From: an uncultured Ruminococcus sp.
GTDB lineage: Bacteria > Bacillota > Clostridia > Oscillospirales > Ruminococcaceae
Assembly: GCA_947178195.1 (NCBI GenBank)
Contig: CAMWXM010000145.1
Span: 1-7,302, forward strand
Length of the DNA stretch: 7,302 bases
Reading direction: 5' to 3'
Shown: positions 1-6,642 of the stretch, piece after piece
How the letters are laid out: each line of letters opens with the position of its first letter
Position numbering within the stretch: the first letter of the stretch is position 1
The notes under the pieces: generated by a model
Database searches by the model: none
Seen by the model: only the letters and a program-made list of their open reading frames with translations
What the model was told of the DNA's origin: nothing
Position numbers and translations under genes: made by a program

Positions 1-50
1 GATAACTTACTCGACTAAAAATAGGAGGGCACAAATCGGCTGACGTTCGC

Positions 51-1820
51 TCAACGCTCTGAATAGAATTTCCTTTTATCCAGCATGATTACATTAATCA
101 CCGTATTTGAATTATCACGAATGGAAATTGTATTTCTGCTTGTTCTTGAAATGAGAGTACCATCTTTACGAAGCTGCCGGAGCAATTCATTCTTGCTGAT
201 TGTAAAATGCTCACCCTGTTCTGCACACAGCTTTCGCACCTCAGAATGTGCAGCGTCCGCAAAAAGATAGTAGTAATCATCATCCTGCAATCCCAAGCAA
301 TTTTTCTTACGAGGACTACTCTCTGCACCTCTTATTTCAACATAGCATCGACCGCTGTCAATCAGACTGCGCAGCTTTTCACAGAACTTTGTCGTAGGAT
401 TTTCAAGTGCAATGATTTCTGCGTTAGATGAAATAGCTTTCAGAATTATTTCATCAAATACTTTTTCAAACTTATCAAGCTCTGATTTTGTTATCTGCTC
501 ATTCATATTTAAGAACATAAGCAGAAATGAAAATCCGATTTTCAGATGTGCAAGCATATCGGGAGTTCGGTTATGAAATTTTATTTTTGATCTGCATAGT
601 GCATTGATAAAATCAGAACGATACTTCAAAAACATATCTTCAAGCATTTTTACAAATGAATTTTCATCAACAAGGTATACATCTTTTATCCAATCAATAT
701 ACAACCGCATGATTCCACAAAGTGTACCATTGTTTGCAAGCTGCTGATACTCCGACAGTTCATCAAGCTGAACATCATTTTCATTAAGTTCGATATTAAA
801 ATATCTTGCCGCGCCAGAAACAGAAATCTCAGGAATATACTCTGCTGTGATGATTGCATTGCCTGTCGGCGGACGGCTTGATTGTAATTTGGCTTTGCTG
901 TTAAGCCTTGCACGACCAATTCTATCGCCATAGTATCTTGAAATATTCTGAGCAATACTTTTCATCTCCTGTTCGTGAAACATTCCACTTGGGTGGAAGT
1001 CATCGATGCAGGTCAGCACGTCTTTAAGATAATAAATATTACTTAGGATGCTATTAGCTGTGTCGTGAAAGGACATCGGCAAATCGCTTGCTAAAAATTT
1101 TCCGAAGAACGAAAGGAACAACGCTGCAAGCGTTGACTTTCTTGAACCCGTCTTACCAATCAGAGCAATTACAAATTTTGGTTCATACTCTGCAATTTTC
1201 AAGAAGTGATTCAACGGACACAGAAATGCTATTGACAACAGTGGCAGCATAATGTTCTGCGCAGCAAAGCTGTTTTCAAGCATAGCAGACAAGTAAATCA
1301 AGTCATCCTGCGAACACTTATTGCTCAAAGAATAATTTTTCAGTTTACCTTGTAACTCAACGCTGATTTGTCGTTGAGCATTCGGCATAAGGAACACATA
1401 CTCTCCGTTGATTTTCTTCCAGCCTGTCTGCAAGTACACAGTTCTGAACTCGACTACCGTTTTGGTACTCAGTATCGCATGACAAATTTTGCTGAGAACA
1501 TTTTGTTTTGGCTGCGTAGTTCCATATGCTCCCCAGCGGTTCAGCAGCCATTTCATCGATTGCATTTCCTCTGCTGAAACAGTTACCTCCGGTAAAGTAA
1601 TTCCTGATTTGTGTATTGCAGATACCTTGAATTGTTTGGTCTGCTCTGTACCGTCGTCACGAGTTATTTCGGCAACAAGCACAGGTACGAAGTCCGCAAG
1701 TTTTACCAGAATAACCTGATCCTTAACATTTACCATCTCGTAGAGACAGTTATTTTTTACCACATAGGGTGAATCGTAGAGCGATTTATCAATCGCATCT
1801 TCAATTTTTTCTTCTGCCAT
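51..1820 (-). CDS. P-loop ATPase, DUF927-like (helicase/primase-associated type)
   Basis: A 589-residue soluble protein. Residues 215-275 form a clear nucleotide-binding core: Walker A GKTGSRKST at 222-230 and a Walker B-like segment ending IDD at 272-274. NAIITAEYIP (321-330) and R339 in GAARYF sit where a sensor and arginine finger would be expected. Residues ~125-150 (TGWKKINGEYVFLMP) resemble the entry to the DUF927 module found in plasmid and phage primase/helicase proteins. The last ~110 residues look like a small helical DNA-binding-type domain. There is no N-terminal primase or zinc-finger module, so this is an ATPase-only version. The start is supported by ATTGGAG about 10 bases upstream and by the divergent promoter region beyond it. 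It runs opposite to the DUF6076-like/sigma operon, which suggests a shared control region. A role in replication or transfer of a mobile element is inference. DUF927 assignment is moderate; P-loop ATPase is firm. Confidence 0.88.
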   Translation of the reverse strand: MAEEKIEDAIDKSLYDSPYVVKNNCLYEMVNVKDQVILVKLADFVPVLVAEITRDDGTEQTKQFKVSAIHKSGITLPEVTVSAEEMQSMKWLLNRWGAYGTTQPKQNVLSKICHAILSTKTVVEFRTVYLQTGWKKINGEYVFLMPNAQRQISVELQGKLKNYSLSNKCSQDDLIYLSAMLENSFAAQNIMLPLLSIAFLCPLNHFLKIAEYEPKFVIALIGKTGSRKSTLAALFLSFFGKFLASDLPMSFHDTANSILSNIYYLKDVLTCIDDFHPSGMFHEQEMKSIAQNISRYYGDRIGRARLNSKAKLQSSRPPTGNAIITAEYIPEISVSGAARYFNIELNENDVQLDELSEYQQLANNGTLCGIMRLYIDWIKDVYLVDENSFVKMLEDMFLKYRSDFINALCRSKIKFHNRTPDMLAHLKIGFSFLLMFLNMNEQITKSELDKFEKVFDEIILKAISSNAEIIALENPTTKFCEKLRSLIDSGRCYVEIRGAESSPRKKNCLGLQDDDYYYLFADAAHSEVRKLCAEQGEHFTISKNELLRQLRKDGTLISRTSRNTISIRDNSNTVINVIMLDKRKFYSER

Positions 1821-1849
1821 TCATATCACACTCCAATCTGTTTTTACCG

Positions 1850-1879
1850 CTCCCACATATTTATTGGGAGAATTTTTTG
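1850..1879. other. Short hairpin with T-run in divergent region
   Basis: The arms CTCCCA (1850-1855) and TGGGAG (1865-1870) can form a 6-bp stem with a 9-base loop, followed on the plus strand by AATTTTTT. It resembles a weak intrinsic terminator, but no plus-strand gene ends just upstream. It sits about 30 bp before the minus-strand ATPase start, so an operator, an mRNA leader hairpin, or the end of a small antisense transcript are alternatives. The stem is short and may be chance. Confidence 0.3.
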
Positions 1880-1983
1880 TAATTTATCAAATCGCATTAC
1901 AAACAAAAATTCCATTCATTACAAAATTAAGCTTGACAGGTATGGTATAATTAATTTAGAAGTAAAATTCAATTCGTTACAAA
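1876..1983. promoter_or_regulatory. Cluster of TTACAAA/TTTGTAA motifs (candidate operator)
   Basis: The divergent intergenic region carries TTTGTAA at 1876-1882 and TTACAAA at 1897-1903, 1919-1925 and 1977-1983. The first two form an inverted pair with a 14-base centre, and the second and third are 22 bp apart, about two helical turns. The same heptamer recurs after the sigma gene (3897-3903, with TTTGTAA at 3931-3937) and before the RES gene (4147-4153). Three of the sites share a longer ATTACAAA or CRTTACAAA form. This is a plausible binding site for a regulator of the divergent genes, but the motif is AT-rich and some copies are expected by chance. Confidence 0.4.
1944..1951 (+). promoter_or_regulatory. 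Extended -10 promoter for the DUF6076-like/sigma operon
   Basis: TGGTATAAT holds a perfect TATAAT (1946-1951) with the TGn extension just before it. No good -35 box lies 16-18 bases upstream; the nearby TTGACA at 1933-1938 is far too close to pair with it. Extended -10 promoters often manage without a good -35. It lies 43 bp before the first ATG of the operon, between two TTACAAA motifs (1919 and 1977), so a bound regulator could control it. Confidence 0.55.
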
Positions 1984-1994
1984 GGAAAAATAAA

Positions 1995-3155
1995 ATGAAT
2001 AATGCAATTCCAAATAACCCAAATTACGATAAACCTGCTGATAGCTTTTTTGGGTTCTACTTTTTTGTTCACAAAGATAGAATTTTCACAACAAAATGCA
2101 ATCTTAAGGTAGGCGAAATTACTACGGCTCTTCTAAATCTTAAAATTGAGGACATGGAAAAAATTTTCGATTTAACAGTTTCTTTTGCAGGATTTGCAGA
2201 TAATGGTATGGCGATAAAAAATGAGCAAACCATGACAGATTTTGTAAATTTCATTTTAGAAATTGAAAGTATTGCCGTTACGCTACCGCCATATTGTTAC
2301 ACGGATATTGATCTGGTTAAAGAAAGACAGCGTGCCGAAAAAATGAAAAATTTAGATTTCTATAGCAGGCTGTATGATGTTGCTTCCGAAGAATATGCTG
2401 AATATATGAAGTATAAAAAGCTGTTTTCCGGTTATGGGATTGGACTTTACATTATGTCTTGCTGCATTTCTGAAGTTTCGGATGTGTATTTTTCACATGT
2501 CAGAAAGCGTGATGAAGACAGTTATACTGCTGCATGGTGGGCGTTCAACGAGTATTCTACACTTTCACAGTATTTGAGAGCAATTGTTCCTTATTATGAA
2601 AAAGCTGATATTAATTCAACTATGGACGTTAATATTGGCGTTTCGGGAATGATCAATCCGGACGATAAAAGTAAGCTGATCATGACGGAGACCTGCGAAT
2701 TTCATAATGCACACAGCGTTATCCAATATGATTTTTTCAAAGCTATACAAAGTGGAAATGCACCGTTCCGTTGTCACAACTGCGGACGTTTTTTTCTCTC
2801 AACCGATAGCTACAAAACATTTTACTGTAATGAGAAATCTCCTGAAAATCCGAACAGAACCTGCCGTCAGATTGGAGCAAAAAATAAGCACAAGGAAAAA
2901 GCTGAAAACAACCCTATTGTCCAGACTTACAACAAGGCGAGGAATAAGTATTATCAACAGAAATTTCGTGGGAATATTTCAGATGAGGAATATGATAAAA
3001 TTCTGCATTATCTTGAAACTATGCGAGATATGGCTATACGTGGAAAGTGTGATGAAAACGGTAATCTTATAACTTACAAAACTTTAGAACAATTATTTGA
3101 TAAGGATACATTGTACATCACTTTAAATATCGGAGGAGTAAATGATAAAGAATAA
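1995..3155 (+). CDS. Zinc-knuckle protein, DUF6076-like
   Basis: A 386-residue soluble protein of unknown function. The N-terminal ~250 residues are mixed helix/strand with no motif I recognise. The C-terminal part has a likely zinc site: C260-x2-C263 in FRCHNCGRFF, then C278 in FYCNE and C290 in NRTCRQIGAKNKH. A basic helical tail with DEEY follows. The CxxCGRFF ... TCRxIGA arrangement is what I associate with DUF6076, a family of uncharacterised proteins in Clostridia; this is from memory. AAAGGAAA about 8 bases before the ATG is an adequate ribosome site, and an extended -10 promoter lies 43 bp upstream. Its last codons overlap the sigma-factor gene by 14 bp, implying translational coupling and a joint role. 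It could modulate the sigma factor or bind nucleic acid; both are inference. Confidence 0.8.
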   Translation: MNNAIPNNPNYDKPADSFFGFYFFVHKDRIFTTKCNLKVGEITTALLNLKIEDMEKIFDLTVSFAGFADNGMAIKNEQTMTDFVNFILEIESIAVTLPPYCYTDIDLVKERQRAEKMKNLDFYSRLYDVASEEYAEYMKYKKLFSGYGIGLYIMSCCISEVSDVYFSHVRKRDEDSYTAAWWAFNEYSTLSQYLRAIVPYYEKADINSTMDVNIGVSGMINPDDKSKLIMTETCEFHNAHSVIQYDFFKAIQSGNAPFRCHNCGRFFLSTDSYKTFYCNEKSPENPNRTCRQIGAKNKHKEKAENNPIVQTYNKARNKYYQQKFRGNISDEEYDKILHYLETMRDMAIRGKCDENGNLITYKTLEQLFDKDTLYITLNIGGVNDKE

Positions 3156-3879
3156 AAATGAACAGCTTATTAATGAAAATTATGATAATATATACAGGAT
3201 TGCATCATCGCTTTCAAAGACATATGGTCTGCCGTTTGAAGCATTTGAGGATTTGAAGAAAGCCGGATATGTCTCGCTAATCGAGCAGCATAAAAATTTT
3301 GATGAGAGCAAAGGCATATCATTCTGGAACTATGCCTACAGCGGCGTCAGATTGAAAATGCTTGAGGAAATCCGATTTCTTCTTGATGCTGTCAGCATTT
3401 CTGAGCATCTTAACAAGCAGCTTGGCAAGGTAAGAAAAATCTGTGCTGAAAACGTAGAACGTTCAACGAATGAACAGATTTCTTTAATATGCAATTTGAT
3501 GAATATTTCTATAAACAAAGCGGCAGAACTATTGATTTTAAGCCAAAAAAGAAAAACAAGCATTGACGAGTACCGCTCAATGCTTGATAGCGATGATTTT
3601 GTTTGTGATAGAAAACTTGAGAAAAAATTGCTGTTTGATGATTTGAATCCAGAAGAAATTATGATTGAAAATGAACAGAAACAAATCACTGAAGAGTTGA
3701 TAGACAAACTTGATGAAATACTTAGTCCTCGACAAGCTGAGTATATCCGAATGTACTTCGGAATTGGCTGTGAACCGAAGACCTTTGCACAAATCGGAGA
3801 GGAATTCTGCATTGGCGCAGCTACGGTGGAAAAGGGAGTTAAGGTGTCTTTGAAAAAACTGAAGGAATATCTTTCCTAA
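3142..3879 (+). CDS. RNA polymerase sigma-70-family factor
   Basis: A 245-residue protein with the layout of a compact group 3 sigma-70 factor. Region 2 spans about residues 12-78: DLKKAGYVSLIEQ (37-49) matches the core-binding 2.1-2.2 helices, and the segment from NFDESKG through FWNYAYSGVRLKMLEEIR (61-78) matches 2.3-2.4, which melts and reads the -10. A region 3-like stretch (~85-150) has a helix with NEQISLICNLMNIS. Region 4 (~185-245) includes LSPRQAEYIRMYFGIG and a helix-turn-helix (TFAQIGEEFCIGAATVEKGV) for -35 recognition. A strong GGAGGAG lies 4 bases before the ATG. It starts inside the end of the DUF6076-like gene. Presence in an accessory region suggests that it directs RNA polymerase to the element's own promoters; the target sequence cannot be read from here. 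The gene strand also has a long antisense open frame, which is a codon-bias shadow. Confidence 0.88.
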   Translation: MIKNKNEQLINENYDNIYRIASSLSKTYGLPFEAFEDLKKAGYVSLIEQHKNFDESKGISFWNYAYSGVRLKMLEEIRFLLDAVSISEHLNKQLGKVRKICAENVERSTNEQISLICNLMNISINKAAELLILSQKRKTSIDEYRSMLDSDDFVCDRKLEKKLLFDDLNPEEIMIENEQKQITEELIDKLDEILSPRQAEYIRMYFGIGCEPKTFAQIGEEFCIGAATVEKGVKVSLKKLKEYLS

Positions 3880-3943
3880 AAATTTGTATTACAGTATTAC
3901 AAACTTCGTTTTGTCCAGTTTTATCAAGGCTTTGTAAGACTTC

Positions 3944-4089
3944 TGATAGTATTACTAAAAACGTACAGCCGTACTACTTTACCTAAATTGTAGTACAGCT
4001 GTATGCTCTGCTTTATTGACAGTATTACTCGCAAACGACGTATTTACACAGTTTGTGAAGGTGTATGCGCTGTAATGCAGATTTTTAAC
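3944..4089 (+). repeat. Direct repeat, copy 1: conserved noncoding element upstream of the RES gene
   Basis: This ~146-bp stretch aligns along its length with 6784-6925 in the same orientation. Exact shared blocks include a 13-mer (3984-3996, TAAATTGTAGTAC) and an 18-mer (4037-4054, GACGTATTTACACAGTTT), 53 bp apart start-to-start in both copies. It holds an inverted repeat of 13/14 matches (TACAGCCGTACTAC at 3964-3977 against GTAGTACAGCTGTA at 3990-4003). A second, weaker one is TTACACAG (4044-4051) with CTGTAAT (4070-4076), 18 bases apart. It begins 65 bp after the sigma stop and its 18-mer lies 184 bp before the RES start. The rest of the 3880-4220 gap shows only TTACAAA motifs (3897, 4147), no clear terminator and no convincing RES promoter. 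Function unknown. Confidence 0.8.
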
Positions 4090-4220
4090 AATCTGACTAT
4101 GAAGTAGAGTTTAGTGATGATAGTGATTAAGTCAAAAGTGAATCTTTTACAAACTCATTTTAGGCTATATTCAAGAAATGTTATAACGAATCAAGGAAAA
4201 TATTTGGAGGACGATAAAAT

Positions 4221-5375
4221 ATGAAAAATATTAATATTGAACTTAATGGGTTTTCTTTACCTATATATCTATCTAAGGATAGTGATTATTATGGCAAATT
4301 ATATGAAGTGCTTAACAACTATAATGATTTTATTAAAACAAAGACATGTATTAAAGAATTAATCAAAAGTAATGTTAGTATCAATTGCGACAAAATCATT
4401 GAGTGCATAAAGCATTATTATAATGCTGATGTTATTGGTGCTCAAGAAAAGATCAAGGAGATTTTAAAACAGTATACTAAAAATTCTCCTTTTGTTGTGT
4501 CATCATTAGATGAAAGTTATGCCTTTCGAGGACTTGCTCCAAAAAGTATTCGCCCATCAGTTCATAAGGACGTAAACAGTGATCATTACGACGAAATGAT
4601 GCGTTATGAACTTAGTTTTTATAGAGCAAGGGTATCTTCAAATAAATTAACTGCTAAAGAAATGTTCCACATTCCATTTAATAAAAGGGGAATAATTTCA
4701 ACACAGCGGTTTAGTATACCGGGAGTGCCTTGTCTGTATTTGTCTACAACATCATTTGGAACTTGGCTTGAATTAGGTATGCCAAAACCCGAAAGTTTTC
4801 AAGTGTCAGAATACAGTTTGCCTAGCTCAATAAAGGTTTTAAATTTATGCTTTCAACAGCACTTAATTAACGGAAAATCTAGTTATATTGAAACGATTGA
4901 AGAAGAAAAAACATTTAATTATGCCATAGAAATATTTCCGCTGATTATTGCATCATCTTTTACTATAGGTGAAGAAAACCGTTGTTTTAAGTCTGAATAT
5001 ATTATTTCACAGCTTATTATGCAGGTATCCAAATCGTTGGGAATTAACGCTGTTGCATATTTATCTAAAAGGATTGAGGATTTTTATGCGTATCCTCAGG
5101 CTGTAAATATTGCTATACTGATTCCTCAGTCAGAATTGAATTCTGATAATCAATATTGGGAACATTCATCAATGGTGGAACTAACAGCCCCTGAACTATT
5201 TTCAGATTTTTTGAGGAATAACCCTAAAACAAATCGCACGACTTTTATCAATAAGTTTTATGGTAATAACGTTAACGGTAATGTATACCTAATGGGGAAT
5301 AAACATAAATATACGAATTTGATGTTTGCTAAATTTGACGAGTTTCTACATGTACTTCCTAAAAATCCACTTTAG
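4221..5375 (+). CDS. RES-domain protein, predicted NAD+-degrading enzyme
   Basis: A 384-residue protein whose residues ~125-310 match the RES fold (PF08808 type). Visible landmarks are FYRAR with R135, MFHIPFNKRG (148-157), RFSIPGVPCLYLS (163-175), WLELG with E184, and FKSEYIISQL (256-265). In studied RES toxins the conserved Arg, Tyr and Glu bind and cleave NAD+; R135, Y173 and E184 are the best candidates here by position. The N-terminal ~125 residues are helical and charged, perhaps one of the HEPN/RES N-terminal modules, but I cannot confirm that. It is longer than the ~150-230 residues of the RES partner in RES-Xre toxin-antitoxin pairs, and no Xre/DUF2384-like antitoxin lies beside it. 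TTGGAGG precedes the ATG by 10 bases. Its codons are more AT-rich than those of the left-block genes. A standalone defence or toxin role is inference; an IS relic begins just after the stop codon. Confidence 0.85.
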   Translation: MKNINIELNGFSLPIYLSKDSDYYGKLYEVLNNYNDFIKTKTCIKELIKSNVSINCDKIIECIKHYYNADVIGAQEKIKEILKQYTKNSPFVVSSLDESYAFRGLAPKSIRPSVHKDVNSDHYDEMMRYELSFYRARVSSNKLTAKEMFHIPFNKRGIISTQRFSIPGVPCLYLSTTSFGTWLELGMPKPESFQVSEYSLPSSIKVLNLCFQQHLINGKSSYIETIEEEKTFNYAIEIFPLIIASSFTIGEENRCFKSEYIISQLIMQVSKSLGINAVAYLSKRIEDFYAYPQAVNIAILIPQSELNSDNQYWEHSSMVELTAPELFSDFLRNNPKTNRTTFINKFYGNNVNGNVYLMGNKHKYTNLMFAKFDEFLHVLPKNPL

Positions 5376-5377
5376 AC

Positions 5378-5760
5378 TGAAGTTGTCAATAATAGTTGAC
5401 ACAAATTACTCGAAAAAATAAGAAATTAAGAACCAAGAAGTTGTTCAAAGAAACACTGACGTTTAACAGCAAGAGGAATACCGCCGATATCAGAACAAAT
5501 TCTACAATTACACCAATAACTCATGAAGTATCTCCAAATCAAAGATCTCAACTCAATAATGGTGAATTTTCAGATGTTCTATTTCTGTTATAGAAAAATT
5601 TAGATTTCATTCTCACCCATATGCTCTCACAACGAACATTATCGTGATATCTTCCACTGTCGCTGTTCATGCTTTGCCGGATATTATATTTGCTTACTGC
5701 GGACTTATAATCAAAGCTTATATACTGACTTCATCTGTCTTAATGAATTACATCTGGATA
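5378..5760 (-). mobile_element. IS3-family insertion sequence remnant
   Basis: Only the right-hand ~380 bp of an IS3-type element is left, reading on the minus strand. The outer end is probably near 5378, where TGAAGTTGTCAA starts with the TG typical of this family's termini. TGTCAA and TTGACA (5384-5389 and 5396-5401) form an inverted pair just inside it. The other side is cut off near 5750-5770, where the sequence passes directly into a different relic. The left two-thirds of the element and its left terminus are missing. The exact end is inferred, since no partner terminus or target duplication can be seen. Confidence 0.65.
5426..5751 (-). pseudogene. IS3-family transposase, C-terminal fragment (broken)
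   Basis: Read from 5751 downward, one frame gives VIH, stop, DR, stop, SQYISFDYK, then IRQSMNSDSGRYHDN and VRCESIWVRMKSKFFYNR. Family members have HSDRGSQY here, so TCA to TAA (5742-5740) and GGA to TGA (5733-5731) would each be a single-base change. After a frameshift near 5570-5585 a second frame continues with ELRSLIWRYFMSYW, CRICS and GGIPLAVKRQ, stopping at 5428-5426. The second catalytic Asp (codon 5739-5737) and the Glu in RCES (5628-5626) of the DDE triad are still visible, but the gene cannot be translated whole. Plus-strand open frames across 5396-5593 and 5644-5844 are shadows of this relic. Confidence 0.8.
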
Positions 5761-5764
5761 ATGC

Positions 5765-6023
5765 AGACAAGCGTTTTTGAATTTGCTCAAAACTGCCCTC
5801 AAGATAAAGATACAGCGCAATACCACAGTTTGTTTCTTGTCTGAGAACCTTTTCTCTTTGCTATACTTAAACAGATATCAAGGGATAACCATGATTTCCC
5901 GACCTTCGGCGCACCTGCAAGAATGTATTGTCCCTGCCCAATCAAACCATTGACCACAAATTCAATAGTCTTGTACACAGTTGCCATAATCTCTTTGCAT
6001 TATTTAGAATTGAATTTTTTCAT
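5765..6023 (-). pseudogene. RecA-like AAA_25/RepA-type ATPase, N-terminal fragment (broken)
   Basis: The original start is likely the ATG at 6023, with AAGGA 8 bases ahead. The frame reads MKKFNSK, stop, CKEIMATVYKTIEFVVNG, then QYILAGAPKVGKSWLS, which carries a perfect Walker A (GAPKVGKS) of the plasmid RepA/AAA_25 helicase-loader class. A net two-base loss or one-base gain near 5852-5857 shifts the frame. Reading on in the new frame gives REKVLRQETNCG and IALYLYLEGSFEQIQKRL, the expected continuation including the Walker B region. The match ends near 5768, where the IS3 relic takes over. Intact proteins of this kind are several hundred residues, so most is lost. An intact frame starting at the internal ATG (5987) would give only 62 residues and is not a credible gene. 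Confidence 0.8.
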
Positions 6024-6056
6024 TTTATCAGTCCTTCTTTACCAGATTTAATAGTG

Positions 6057-6100
6057 AAAACAAAAACAGCCTGCAACGACTCTTAAATCTTTGCAGGCTG
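6057..6100 (-). terminator. Intrinsic terminator or leader attenuator
   Basis: CAGCCTGCAA (6067-6076) and TTGCAGGCTG (6091-6100) are a perfect 10-bp inverted repeat with a 14-base loop. On the minus strand the stem is followed by TTTTTGTTTT, the classic form of a Rho-independent terminator. It lies between a good minus-strand promoter (6124-6152) and the start of the broken RepA-type ATPase (6023), so it may have been a transcription attenuator in that gene's leader. It could equally end transcripts of the DUF6809-like gene 210 bp upstream. Confidence 0.75.
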
Positions 6101-6307
6101 CTTAGAGCTGCATCGTCACTTCTATGGTATCGTAAATTGCTACTCTTATCAAGGGCTATTGACGCTTTTTTTGTTTTGCACAGCAAGCTTATTTTTACAA
6201 TGTGGGTGGGTTGTACATTTATGTCGTTGCACTGTGAAATGAAGGGTGTGTGTCAAAGCCGACAGGCGATCTTTGTGCGGTATTGCCTTAAAAATAATTT
6301 TACACAT
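6101..6307. other. Noncoding interval, relatively GC-richer
   Basis: This stretch carries the promoter described at 6124-6152 and then about 150 bp with no credible gene. Part of it (6200-6290) is less AT-rich than its surroundings, with GTGGGTGGG, GGGTGTGTGTC and CCGACAGG...TGTGCGG, the last an imperfect inverted repeat. A transfer origin or an upstream regulatory site of the old ATPase gene is possible, but I recognise no nic-site consensus. A plus-strand open frame (6137-6373) has no ribosome site or family resemblance and was not called. Confidence 0.3.
6124..6152 (-). promoter_or_regulatory. Promoter of the broken RepA-type ATPase
   Basis: On the minus strand TTGATA (6152-6147) is followed after exactly 17 bases by TACCAT (6129-6124), a fair sigma-A-type pair (-35 5/6, -10 4/6). 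Transcription would begin near 6117, giving a ~95-base leader that includes the hairpin at 6067-6100 before the ATG at 6023. Confidence 0.5.
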
Positions 6308-6610
6308 TTAAGCATTTTTTTCCGGAATGATTTTCAAATTTTTGTTTTCACCTATAAGTATATCAAGTATTAACTTTGCACCGTCTCTGAATCCTAAGGC
6401 ATAGTTATCCTCTGAACTTATAGACATTAATTTTCCGTAATTCTCGCATATTTCATCAACTATTTTTATATCTTCAGATGAAATAGATGCTTTAAGCTGA
6501 TCTCTGAGGTCAGTATTTGATTTGAGCTGTTTGGCGTATTCTGACCTTTTAACAAATTTCTGAGTTGCAGGCGATATGTTTCCATAGTATAAATCTTTTA
6601 TATAATTCAT
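6308..6610 (-). CDS. Small DUF6809-like protein
   Basis: A 100-residue soluble, charged and mostly helical protein. It begins MNYIKDLYYGNISPATQKF, continues KRSEYAKQLK (~31-40 region of the first helices) and ends with YALGFRDGAKLILDIL. The pattern LYYGNI..P, a middle acidic helix and GFRxGAKL near the C-terminus is what I recall for DUF6809, a ~90-100-residue family of unknown function common in Firmicutes genomes and mobile elements. The start at 6610 is fixed by a strong AAAGGAGGAA site 6-7 bases upstream. The open frame extends to 6700, but that extension has no ribosome site and lies over the promoter. An extended -10 box sits at 6634-6642. It is the only intact minus-strand gene in the right half; no partner is evident. 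Confidence 0.8.
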   Translation of the reverse strand: MNYIKDLYYGNISPATQKFVKRSEYAKQLKSNTDLRDQLKASISSEDIKIVDEICENYGKLMSISSEDNYALGFRDGAKLILDILIGENKNLKIIPEKNA

Positions 6611-6633
6611 CGTGATTTCCTCCTTTGACAAGA

Positions 6634-6642
6634 AGTATATCA
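6634..6642 (-). promoter_or_regulatory. Extended -10 promoter for the DUF6809-like gene
   Basis: On the minus strand TGATATACT (6642-6634) has the TGn extension and a 5/6 match to TATAAT. The sequence 17 bases further up (TAGCAA) is a poor -35. A start near 6627 would give a short leader just covering the GGAGG ribosome site. Confidence 0.4.

Noticed and set aside
1..50. Possible gene end or start at the left edge
   Set aside because: Only 50 bases after the ATPase stop; no clear terminator, ribosome site followed by a start, or recognisable coding frame.
1933..1951. TTGACA with TATAAT as a full promoter
   Set aside because: Only 7 bases separate them, too few for sigma-70; kept only the extended -10.
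3336..3812. 158-codon open frame antisense to the sigma gene
   Set aside because: Serine- and isoleucine-rich translation with no ribosome site or family resemblance; the plus strand is a clear sigma-70 factor.
4016..4046. TTGACA and TATTTA inside repeat copy 1 as a RES promoter
   Set aside because: Spacing is 19 bases and the TTGACA is absent from copy 2, so it is not the conserved feature of the element.
5396..5593. Plus-strand 65-codon open frame with many basic residues
   Set aside because: The opposite strand matches the C-terminus of an IS3 transposase (LIWRYFMSYW, GGIPLAVKRQ); this frame has no ribosome site and is its shadow.
5799..5987. 62-residue minus-strand open frame with a perfect Walker A
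   Set aside because: It is the middle of a RepA-type ATPase broken by a stop upstream and a frameshift at about 5855, not a real small gene.
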